Origin: a bacterium
GTDB lineage: Bacteria > Planctomycetota > J058 > JAJDCP01
Assembly: GCA_030428695.1 (NCBI GenBank)
Contig: JAUIEM010000478.1
Coordinates: 1 to 6,390 of the forward strand
Length of the DNA: 6,390 nucleotides
Direction: 5' to 3'
Each line of letters opens with the position of its first letter. Positions within the stretch are counted from its first letter, which is position 1. Under the pieces are notes generated by a model. That model was not told the DNA's origin. It was given only the letters and a program-made list of their open reading frames with translations, and did no database searches. The position numbers and the translations under genes were made by a program. Positions 1-5,529 of the stretch are shown piece by piece.

Positions 1-154
1 GTGCGTCGGCTACGACGTCCGCATCCACCGCGATGGGAAGAAGTACATCGTGCGCTTCAGCAACGCCCTGCGCACCGAGCAGCGCGACCGCTACCTGCAG
101 CGCCTCGCCAACGCCCACCTCGAGCAGCGGGTCGGCGACGACTTCGAGGGCTGA
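1..154 (+). CDS. C-terminal 50 codons of an unrecognised protein (5' end outside the window)
   Basis: Reading from base 2 there is an open frame without a start that ends in TGA at 152-154. The tail begins CVGYDVRIHRDGKKYIVRF and ends VGDDFEG. It is soluble in character. It has an apparent beta-hairpin-like opening (YDVRIHRDGKKYIVRF), then a charged helix rich in Arg, Gln, Leu and Ala. The G/C-rich third codon positions fit real coding better than the overlapping frames, which give Arg/Pro-rich translations. The gene converges on the exporter operon, with only seven bases between the two stop codons and no room for a separate terminator. I do not recognise the family, and no function is assigned. 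Confidence 0.6.
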   Translation, partial: CVGYDVRIHRDGKKYIVRFSNALRTEQRDRYLQRLANAHLEQRVGDDFEG

Positions 155-161
155 GGGCCCC

Positions 162-1985
162 CTACGACGCCTGGGCGACCTCCCGCCCCGCCGTCGCCAG
201 CCGATAGTACGCGCCGCGCCGCGCGAGCAGCTCCCGGTGGGTGCCCTGCTCGGCGATGCGGCCGTCCTCGATCACCAGGATGCGGTCGGCCTTGCGCACC
301 GTCGATAGGCGGTGGGCGATCACGAAGCTGGTGCGCTCGGCGAGGACCGCGTCCAGGCCCCGCTGGATGCGCTGCTCGGTCAGGGTGTCGACCGCCGACG
401 TCGCCTCGTCCATCACCAGGATGCGCGGATCGCGGAGGATGGCCCGGGCGAAGCTGACCAGCTGCTTCTGGCCGGTCGACAGCCGCCCGCCGCCTTCCCC
501 CACCTCGCTCTGGTAGCCCTTCTCCAGGCCGCGGATGAAGCTGTCGGCGCCGACCGTGCGGGCGGCGGCGAGCACCTCCTCATCGCTGGCGTCCAGTCGC
601 CCGTAGCGGATGTTCTCGAGGATGCTCCCGCTGAACAGGTGCGGCGTCTGCAGCACGATGCCGAGCTGCCCCCGCAGCCAGGCGAGGCTGCGCTGGCGGT
701 AGTCGACGCCGTCGAAGCGGATCGCCCCCTGCGTCGGCTCGTAGAAGCGGCAGAGGAGCGAGACCAGCGTCGACTTCCCGCCCCCGGTCGGCCCGACCAG
801 GGCGATGGTCTGGCCGGCCTCGACCGCGAGGTCGATGCCGCGAAGCACCGGCTCGCCGTCCTTGTAGGCGAAGCCGATGCCGTCGAGGTGGATCCGCTGG
901 AAGCGCGGAGCGCCGCCGTCGGGAGCCCTGCCGGGCGCGGTCGGCGCGGCCAGCGCGGCGCGCACCGCGGGGCTGTCCTCGATCTCCGCGCGGGTGTCGA
1001 TCAGGCCGACGACCCGCTCGGCCGCCGCGCGCGCCATCTGCAGCTCGGCGAACCAGTGGGCGAGGTCGCGCACCGGGTCGAAGAGCAGCCGGCTGTAGGT
1101 CACGAAGGCGACCAGGCTGCCGAGGCTGACGGCGCCCAGGCTGAAGGCCCAGCCGCCGGAGACCAGCGCCAGGCCGGTCGCGACGCTGCCCAGGGTCAAT
1201 ACCAGCGGCAGGTAGACCGCCGACAGGAGGGCGTTGCGCATCGAGCTCCGGTACATCGCGGCGGTGTCCTCGCCGAACTCCTCGAGGTTCTTGCGCTCGC
1301 GGGTGAAGACCTTGGTCGTGCGCACGCCGCTGATCGCCTCGTTGAAGTCGCCGGTCAGCTTCGCGTTCGCCTTCCGCACCGCCCGGGCGCTCTTCAGGAT
1401 GCGCTGCTGGAAGAAGCTGCTGAGCCAGGCCAGCAGCGGCATCAGGAGCAGCACCAGCAGGGCGAGCCCGGCGTGCATCCAGAGCATGATCCCGGCGATG
1501 CAGACGAACAGCGTCGTGCACCATGCCAGCTCGAGCACCCCGAAGGCGAGCACCTGCGCGAGGCGCGTACAGTCCGAGGTCAGGCGCGCGATCAGCCAGC
1601 CGCTCGGGCGCTTGTCGAAGTACGAGAAGGGCAGGCGCTGCAGGTTCTCGAAGGCGGCCTGGCGGATGTCGTGGCTGACCGTGTTGCGCAGCCAGCCGGC
1701 CTGGGACACGAACACGGCGATGCAGCCGCACAGCGTACAGGTCAGGCCGAGGTAGACGGCGGTGTACCAGGCGACCGACACGGGCCGGCCGGCGGCGACG
1801 TCGTCGATGACCTGGCGGGTCACCAGGGGCAGGATCCCGTCGACCAGCGCGGTGCCGAAGGCGGCGACGGCGATGGCCGCCACCCGCTTCCGGTACGGCC
1901 GGATGAAGTCCCAGAGCCGGCTCCACAGGCCGCGCTGTAGCTCAGGGAAGGCGGGCGCTTCGCGGGACTCGTGGAAGGCGTTCAA
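162..1985 (-). CDS. ABC exporter subunit with the consensus catalytic Glu (TM288/BmrD-type half-transporter, permease fused to ATPase)
   Basis: A 607-residue half-transporter: an N-terminal membrane domain with about six helices (roughly residues 35-320) and a C-terminal nucleotide-binding domain. Visible motifs are the A-loop Tyr (Y374), Walker A GPTGGGKST (398-406), Q-loop Q446, signature LSTGQ (502-506), Walker B ILVMDE with catalytic E527, D-loop SAVD (530-533) and H-loop H558. The length is normal for the family. The start is TTG at 1985. Its last bases form a TTGA overlap with the stop of the upstream subunit gene, and GGGAG lies five bases before it; the open frame continues upstream, but that part is only the antisense-like shadow of the other subunit. 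The third signature residue is Thr instead of Gly, matching the non-canonical signature of the TM288-type partner in heterodimeric exporters. It should pair with the upstream subunit in the inner membrane. The substrate (drug, lipid or peptide) cannot be read from the sequence. Confidence 0.93.
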   Translation of the reverse strand: MNAFHESREAPAFPELQRGLWSRLWDFIRPYRKRVAAIAVAAFGTALVDGILPLVTRQVIDDVAAGRPVSVAWYTAVYLGLTCTLCGCIAVFVSQAGWLRNTVSHDIRQAAFENLQRLPFSYFDKRPSGWLIARLTSDCTRLAQVLAFGVLELAWCTTLFVCIAGIMLWMHAGLALLVLLLMPLLAWLSSFFQQRILKSARAVRKANAKLTGDFNEAISGVRTTKVFTRERKNLEEFGEDTAAMYRSSMRNALLSAVYLPLVLTLGSVATGLALVSGGWAFSLGAVSLGSLVAFVTYSRLLFDPVRDLAHWFAELQMARAAAERVVGLIDTRAEIEDSPAVRAALAAPTAPGRAPDGGAPRFQRIHLDGIGFAYKDGEPVLRGIDLAVEAGQTIALVGPTGGGKSTLVSLLCRFYEPTQGAIRFDGVDYRQRSLAWLRGQLGIVLQTPHLFSGSILENIRYGRLDASDEEVLAAARTVGADSFIRGLEKGYQSEVGEGGGRLSTGQKQLVSFARAILRDPRILVMDEATSAVDTLTEQRIQRGLDAVLAERTSFVIAHRLSTVRKADRILVIEDGRIAEQGTHRELLARRGAYYRLATAGREVAQAS

Positions 1986-3745
1986 GAGGTCTCCCTTGCG
2001 CCGGAGGGCGCGGTCAGCTCGCGGGCGAGGGTCTCGTCCCGGGTCGATTGCAGGTTCCACAGCTCGCGGTAGGGGCCGTCCTCGGCGAGCAGCGCCTGGT
2101 GGCTGCCGGCCTGGCGGACGCGGCCCTCCTCGAGCACGAAGATGCGGTCGGCGTGGGCGACGGTGCTGAGGCGGTGGGCGATCAGCACCGTCGTCCGCCG
2201 GCCGCGGCGGGCGTCGAGGGCGGCGAGGATCGCGGCCTCGGTCTCGGTGTCGACCGCGCTCAGGGCGTCGTCGAGCACGAGCAGCTCGGGGTCCTTGAGC
2301 ATCGCCCGGGCGATCGCCAGGCGCTGGCGCTGGCCCCCCGACAGGGTGACGCCGCGCTCGCCGACCAGGGTCTCGTAGCCGTCGGGGAAGCCGACGATGT
2401 TGCCGTGCAGGCGGGCGGCCTTCGCCGCCTCCTCCAGGCGCGGCTGGCCGGCGTCGGGGGCGCCGAAGCGCAGGTTCTCGGCGAGGGTGCGGGAGAACAG
2501 GAAGGGCTCCTGCAACACCACGCCGACGCGCTCGCGCACCCAGCGCCGCGGGAGCTCCCGCAGCTCCTGGCCGTCGAGGCGGATCGAGCCGGAGTCGTAG
2601 TCGACCAGCCGCAGCAGCAGCTGCACGATCGTCGACTTCCCCGCCCCCGGCGGCCCGAACAGGGCGACCGTCTCGCCGGGCTCGATGCGCAGGGACAGCC
2701 CGCGCAGCACCGGCTCGCCCTCCTGCCAGGCGAAGGCCAGGTCCTCGATCGCGATCGCTCCGCGCAGGCGGGCGGCCGGTTCCCCTGGCGCTTCGTCCTC
2801 GACCGGCTCGCCGAGGATCTCCCGCAGCCGCTCGAGGGCCACCGTCGCCTGGCCGGCGTCGGCGAGCACCCGCCCGAGGTGGCGCACGGGGAAGATCACC
2901 AGGGCGACGAAGCCGAGCGCCGCGAACAGGTCGCCGACGCTGATCGCGCCGGAGGCCAGGCGGCTCGCGCCGACCGCGAGGGGCAGGCCCATCTGGATCA
3001 GGCAGAGCAGGTCCGACACGCTCCAGTACACCGCGAGCAGGTTCCACATCTGGTTCGAGGCGTCGCGGAAGCGCGCGTTCTTGTCGGCGAAGCGCGCGCC
3101 CTCGTGCTCCTCGCGGGCGAAGGCCCGCACCACCCGCAGCCCCCGGAGGTTCTCCTGCAGCACGCTGGTCAGCGCGCCTTCCGCCTCATCCGCCGCCTGG
3201 AAGCGCGCCTTGACCCGCGAGAAGAACATCGCGGCGAAGGTGATGATCACCGGGAACAGCACGAGCGACGCCCAGGCCAGGGAGGTGTCGAGCCAGAACA
3301 GCAGCGGCGTCACGAACACGAGGAACAGCGCCGCCCGGCCGATCTCGACGATCTGCTTGGCGAGGAAGACCCGCACCGTCTCGACGTCCGAGGTGCAGCG
3401 CTGCACCAGGTCGCCGGTCTCGGCGAAGGCGTGGAAGCGGCAGGGCAGCGCCTGCAAGTGCTGGTAGAGGTGCTCCCGCAGGCGCCGGGCGAGGCCCTCG
3501 GAGGCGGCGGCCGCCCAGCGCGCGTGGAAGTACGCGAAGACGGCCGCCAGGCCGCTCAGCCCGAGCACGCCGAGGGCCGGCAGCCAGGGCAGCGTGCCGT
3601 CCTCGACCAGCCGGTCGAGGCCGGCGCGGACGAGCAGGGGCACCGCGAAGAGGCACAGGATGTTCAGACCGAGAGCGGCGATCGCCGCCGCGTAGCGCCC
3701 GCGCTGTCCGGAGGTCAGGGGCCAGAGGCCGGTAGCTCGCATCAT
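1982..3745 (-). CDS. ABC exporter subunit with degenerate catalytic site (TM287/BmrC-type half-transporter)
   Basis: A 587-residue half-transporter with a membrane domain (about residues 18-300) followed by an ATPase domain. Motifs seen: Walker A GPPGAGKST (364-372), Q-loop Q412, X-loop VGERG (461-465), canonical signature LSGGQ (468-472), Walker B ELLVLDD with Asp at the catalytic position (D493), D-loop SAVD (496-499) and H-loop H524. The Glu-to-Asp change is the mark of the degenerate-site subunit in heterodimeric exporters. The start chosen is the first of two tandem ATG codons (3745). It leaves a short N-terminus before the first helix, as usual in the family. A GTG at 3847 would add 34 Arg/Pro-rich residues with poorer third-position GC and would lie inside a hairpin. 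No strong ribosome binding site precedes the ATG (GAGGG is about 15 bases away), which fits structured or coupled translation. First gene of the operon, with a 238-base leader. Confidence 0.92.
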   Translation of the reverse strand: MMRATGLWPLTSGQRGRYAAAIAALGLNILCLFAVPLLVRAGLDRLVEDGTLPWLPALGVLGLSGLAAVFAYFHARWAAAASEGLARRLREHLYQHLQALPCRFHAFAETGDLVQRCTSDVETVRVFLAKQIVEIGRAALFLVFVTPLLFWLDTSLAWASLVLFPVIITFAAMFFSRVKARFQAADEAEGALTSVLQENLRGLRVVRAFAREEHEGARFADKNARFRDASNQMWNLLAVYWSVSDLLCLIQMGLPLAVGASRLASGAISVGDLFAALGFVALVIFPVRHLGRVLADAGQATVALERLREILGEPVEDEAPGEPAARLRGAIAIEDLAFAWQEGEPVLRGLSLRIEPGETVALFGPPGAGKSTIVQLLLRLVDYDSGSIRLDGQELRELPRRWVRERVGVVLQEPFLFSRTLAENLRFGAPDAGQPRLEEAAKAARLHGNIVGFPDGYETLVGERGVTLSGGQRQRLAIARAMLKDPELLVLDDALSAVDTETEAAILAALDARRGRRTTVLIAHRLSTVAHADRIFVLEEGRVRQAGSHQALLAEDGPYRELWNLQSTRDETLARELTAPSGARETS

Positions 3746-3830
3746 CAGACCCGGAGATGGCCCTCGCGAGCGCGTGGCTCGCCTGCGGAATGCGGGGTCT
3801 GTCGGGAGGGCGCGCAGCGTGAGCAGACCC
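3746..3830 (-). promoter_or_regulatory. Competing 7-base pairing segments before the exporter start codon
   Basis: In the minus-strand RNA, GGGTCTG (3830-3824), CAGACCC (3801-3795) and a second GGGTCTG (3752-3746, directly before the ATG) occur in that order. The middle segment is perfectly complementary to both outer ones. The first GGGTCTG shares four bases with the 3' arm of the large hairpin at 3827-3880, so hairpin formation and the first pairing exclude one another. If the hairpin forms, the middle segment is free to pair at the start codon. The complementarity is seen directly; a regulatory role is inferred. Confidence 0.4.
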
Positions 3831-3880
3831 GCTCGTCGATCCCTCACGGCCGATGGCGTGAGGGTCGAACCCGAGCGGGT
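3827..3880 (-). promoter_or_regulatory. Large 21-bp imperfect hairpin in the exporter leader RNA
   Basis: Three stacked inverted repeats form one long stem: ACCCGCTCG (plus 3827-3835) with CGAGCGGGT (3872-3880), TCGA (3836-3839) with TCGA (3865-3868), and CCCTCACG (3841-3848) with CGTGAGGG (3857-3864). The loop is eight bases (3849-3856). The only interruptions are a one-base bulge at 3840 and three unpaired bases at 3869-3871. No T-run follows on either strand, so it is not a classical intrinsic terminator. It lies between a short leader ORF and the exporter start on the minus strand. A role as attenuator, mRNA stabiliser or translation-control stem is possible. Confidence 0.6.
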
Positions 3881-3915
3881 GCTTCAGTCGCGTCAGATGA
3901 GGAGGAAGCGTCCGC

Positions 3916-3954
3916 TCAGGATGCGTTGCCGGAGGTGGTGTGTCGTCGGAACAT
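3916..3954 (-). CDS. Putative 12-residue leader peptide upstream of the ABC exporter operon
   Basis: An ATG at 3954 opens a 12-codon frame, MFRRHTTSGNAS, closed by TGA at 3918-3916. It is preceded by GGAGGAG (3966-3960) with a five-base spacer, the best ribosome binding site on the minus strand of this window and far better than that of the exporter gene itself. It starts about 30 bases after a predicted transcription start. Two tandem CGA Arg codons at positions 3-4 stand out against the CGC/CGG preference of the neighbouring genes. The peptide is too short for any family assignment. The likely role is regulatory (act of translation, or ribosome stalling) rather than a functional product. 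An untranslated coincidence cannot be excluded. Confidence 0.45.
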   Translation of the reverse strand: MFRRHTTSGNAS

Positions 3955-3989
3955 GGTGTCTCCTCCAGGAAGTCGAGCGGGCGCTTGAG

Positions 3990-4018
3990 AGGATAGTGAT
4001 CGGCACCGGGTATGCCAA
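3990..4018 (-). promoter_or_regulatory. Sigma-70-like promoter for the ABC exporter operon
   Basis: On the minus strand TTGGCA (4018-4013, five of six to TTGACA) is followed after exactly 17 bases by TATCCT (3995-3990, four of six to TATAAT). Transcription should begin near 3984-3982. That places the strong leader-ORF ribosome binding site about 16 bases, and its ATG about 30 bases, into the RNA. The combination of promoter spacing and downstream ribosome binding site makes this the best promoter candidate in the window. Confidence 0.5.
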
Positions 4019-4049
4019 GCGCGTTCCGAAAAATGCCCCGAGGAGGCTT

Positions 4050-4071
4050 ATCCCGTCTGATCCACCGGGAT
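4050..4071. promoter_or_regulatory. Dyad ATCCCG-N10-CGGGAT, candidate operator
   Basis: A perfect six-base inverted repeat (ATCCCG at 4050-4055, CGGGAT at 4066-4071) lies about 32 bases upstream of the -35 box of the exporter promoter, a usual distance for an activator site. A related element with the same ATCCCG-N9-CCGGG layout is found at 4209-4228 next to the opposite promoter. The binding protein is unknown. Confidence 0.3.
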
Positions 4072-4095
4072 TCCTGCTGCGGACCCGGATGCCGC

Positions 4096-4180
4096 AGATC
4101 TCGGGCACTTCGAGCCTTCTGCGCTGCTCACCTATGGAGGACATGGGCTCCGCTGCTCGAAGACTCGAAGCGCCCGATCT
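4096..4180. repeat. Long-looped inverted repeat in the divergent intergenic region
   Basis: TCGGGCACTTCGAG (4101-4114) and CTCGAAGCGCCCGA (4164-4177) are complementary at 13 of 14 positions around a 49-base loop. Allowing a two-base bulge, AGATC (4096-4100) can extend the stem with GATCT (4176-4180). A further copy of the arm, GCTCGAAG (4155-4162), can pair alternatively with CTTCGAGC (4108-4115). The one non-matching position is A-C in plus-strand RNA but G-U in minus-strand RNA. It is upstream of both predicted promoters; no ORF here is convincing. Confidence 0.35.
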
Positions 4181-4216
4181 CAAGCGGCCTCCGGGCCCTC
4201 GCGACGAAATCCCGGT

Positions 4217-4244
4217 GAATCAGCCGGGTTGATTCTGGTAGACT
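4217..4244 (+). promoter_or_regulatory. Candidate extended -10 promoter with overlapping dyad, upstream of the ferritin-like gene
   Basis: TGGTAGACT (4236-4244) reads as an extended -10 element (TGN plus TAGACT) in a locally AT-richer stretch, 39 bases before the start codon. No good -35 box is found 17 bases upstream (TGAATC at 4216-4221). Immediately upstream lies a perfect 19-base dyad, GAATCA-N7-TGATTC (4217-4235), which would cover the spacer region of this promoter, a typical repressor or MerR-like position. The promoter assignment is moderate to weak; the dyad is directly visible. Confidence 0.35.
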
Positions 4245-4282
4245 CGCCCGGTCCCCAAGGGGTCCAGCAAAGGAGTCGAGAC

Positions 4283-4756
4283 ATGACCGAGAACTACGAC
4301 AAACAGGCCGTCGTCGGCCTCCTCAACCGCATCCTCGAGGCCGAGCTCGCCTGCTTGGTGCGCTATACCCACTACTCGCTGATGGTGTTCGGCTACAGCC
4401 GCATCCCGATCGTCAGCTGGCTGCGCGAGCAGGCCACGGAGTGTCTCGCCCACGCCCACGAGGCCGGCGAGCTGATCACCCACCTCGGCGAGCACCCCTC
4501 CCTGGCGATCGGTGAGCTGCTCGAGACCCACAAGCACGACATCGGCCAGATTTTGCGCGAGTCCCTCGAGCTCGAGCAGAAGGGCCTGCAGATCTACTAC
4601 CAGCTGCTCGACGCGGTCGCCGGCAAGTCGGTGCTGCTCGAGGAGTACGCGCGCAAGCAGATCGCGGCCGAAGAGCTGCACATCGGCGAGGTCGACAAGA
4701 TGCTGCGCAAGCCCGGCGAGATCGCGACCTTCGTCGAGACCCGCCAGGAAGACTGA
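4283..4756 (+). CDS. Ferritin-like protein of the bacterioferritin family
   Basis: A 157-residue four-helix-bundle protein, the usual bacterioferritin length. Likely iron-site residues can be followed: E21 in helix A (EAELACLVRY), E53 and H57 in helix B (TECLAHAHE), E98 in helix C (ELEQKGL), and E130-x-x-H133 in helix D (AAEELH). Family members oxidise Fe(II) at a di-iron centre and store or sequester iron in the cytoplasm. Two departures from classical bacterioferritin are visible: helix B has E-x3-H rather than E-x2-H, and the residue aligned by eye with the haem-ligand Met is Leu (L55), so haem binding is doubtful. The start is ATG at 4283 with AGGAG seven bases upstream; the open frame extends to 4229 but without a ribosome binding site. 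It is followed after 40 bases by ubiE/menG, probably in one transcript. A Dps-like or other ferritin-superfamily role is the main alternative. Confidence 0.88.
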   Translation: MTENYDKQAVVGLLNRILEAELACLVRYTHYSLMVFGYSRIPIVSWLREQATECLAHAHEAGELITHLGEHPSLAIGELLETHKHDIGQILRESLELEQKGLQIYYQLLDAVAGKSVLLEEYARKQIAAEELHIGEVDKMLRKPGEIATFVETRQED

Positions 4757-4796
4757 CCTGACGGTCCTCGACCACCAACGGGGCGGAGGAGGAATC

Positions 4797-5513
4797 ATGG
4801 CGACAGAGACCAGGAACCCGCCGGCCTTCGGCAGCGGCGCGATGTTCGACCGGATCGCGAAGCGGTACGACTTCCTCAACCGCGTGATCAGCTTCGGCTT
4901 CGACAAGGGCTGGCGGAAGAAGCTGGTCCGCGGCCTCGCGCTCGGCCCGCACGGCCGGGTGCTCGACGTCGCCTCGGGCACCGCCGACATCGCCCTCGAC
5001 ATCGTCAAGGCCCACCCCGACTGCTCGGTGGTCGGGCTCGATCCCAGCCCGGGCATGCTCGGCGTCGGGCAGGAGAAGGTGGCCGCCCGCCAGCTCGACG
5101 ACCGCATCTCCCTGGTCGTCGGCGACGGCCAGGCGATGCCCTTCCCCGACGACAGCTTCGACGGCTGCTGCATCAGCTTCGGCATCCGCAACGTCCCCGA
5201 CCGGGCCCTCGGCCTGTCGGAGATGGCGCGGGTGACGCGGCCGGGCGGGAAGGTCGTCGTGCTCGAGCTGTCCGAGCCGCGCACCGGCTGGCTCGCGCCC
5301 TTCGCCCGCTTCCACGTCCACCACGTGGTGCCGCGGCTCGGGGCGCTCTTGTCCGGCGCCGCCGAGTACCGCTACCTGCAGCGCTCGATCGCGGCCTTCC
5401 CCGGCCCCGAGGACTTCGCCCGGATGATGGAGGCGGCCGGCCTGGTCGACATCGACATCCAGCGGCTGACCATGGGCGTCGCCTACCTGCACATCGGGAC
5501 CGTGCCCGGCTGA
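4797..5513 (+). CDS. ubiE: Demethylmenaquinone / 2-polyprenyl-benzoquinol C-methyltransferase (UbiE/MenG)
   Basis: A 238-residue class I SAM-dependent methyltransferase, full length for UbiE/MenG. It performs the C-methylation that turns demethylmenaquinol into menaquinol and, in ubiquinone makers, the matching benzoquinol step. Visible features are the N-terminal family signature Y24-D-x-L-N-x2-I-S with a trailing D36-x2-W39, SAM motif I LDVASGTADIA (56-66), the acidic ribose-binding D82 (GLDPSPGML), GDGQAMPFPDDSFD (109-122), and the second family signature RVTRPGGKVVVLELSEP (145-161). The C-terminal EYRYLQRSIAAFP block (190-202) is also typical. In the first signature Met is Leu and His is Asp, changes I associate with menaquinone-type members, so MenG activity is the likelier one, but the quinone cannot be settled here. 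The start ATG has GGAGGAGG four bases upstream. The gene ends 16 bases before the end of a convergent gene. Confidence 0.95.
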   Translation: MATETRNPPAFGSGAMFDRIAKRYDFLNRVISFGFDKGWRKKLVRGLALGPHGRVLDVASGTADIALDIVKAHPDCSVVGLDPSPGMLGVGQEKVAARQLDDRISLVVGDGQAMPFPDDSFDGCCISFGIRNVPDRALGLSEMARVTRPGGKVVVLELSEPRTGWLAPFARFHVHHVVPRLGALLSGAAEYRYLQRSIAAFPGPEDFARMMEAAGLVDIDIQRLTMGVAYLHIGTVPG

Positions 5514-5529
5514 GCTTCCAGCGATCGCT

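Noticed and set aside
1..207. GTG-started plus-strand frame reading MRRLRRPHPPRWEE.
   Set aside because: The Arg/Pro-rich translation is a shadow of the frame read from base 2, which ends at 154 next to the convergent exporter gene.
312..1940. A 542-codon plus-strand open frame opposite the second exporter gene.
   Set aside because: It is antisense to a gene with all ABC motifs and rich in Ala, Gly, Asp, His and Gln, as expected of a shadow frame in GC-rich DNA. No ribosome binding site or domain was seen.
162..3047. A 961-codon minus-strand open frame starting at 3047.
   Set aside because: Its first 354 codons overlap the first exporter gene out of frame and give Arg/Pro/Ala-rich sequence without motifs. 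The real gene starts at the TTG at 1985.
3746..3847. GTG at 3847 as the start of the first exporter subunit.
   Set aside because: The extra 34 residues are Arg/Pro-rich, third-position GC is lower than in the gene, there is no Shine-Dalgarno, and the GTG lies in a hairpin arm. The tandem ATG at 3745 fits the family N-terminus better.
3827..3880. The large hairpin as an intrinsic terminator.
   Set aside because: No T-run follows on either strand, and no plus-strand gene ends before it. It is reported as a leader structure.
2048..3988. A 646-codon plus-strand open frame opposite the first exporter gene.
   Set aside because: Same shadow character; repetitive Glu/Ala/Gly/Gln composition and no recognisable motif.
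3893..4183. A 96-codon minus-strand open frame in the divergent intergenic region.
   Set aside because: It runs across the predicted promoter and the strong leader ribosome binding site, has poor third-position GC and no good ribosome binding site of its own.
4229..4234. TTGATT as a -35 box for the ferritin-like gene.
   Set aside because: It is only four bases from the TAGACT -10 candidate, and no -10-like hexamer lies 16-18 bases downstream.
5514..5529. The AGCGATCGCT palindrome between the convergent genes as a terminator.
   Set aside because: It has no loop or T-run; a 10-base perfect palindrome cannot form a useful terminator hairpin.
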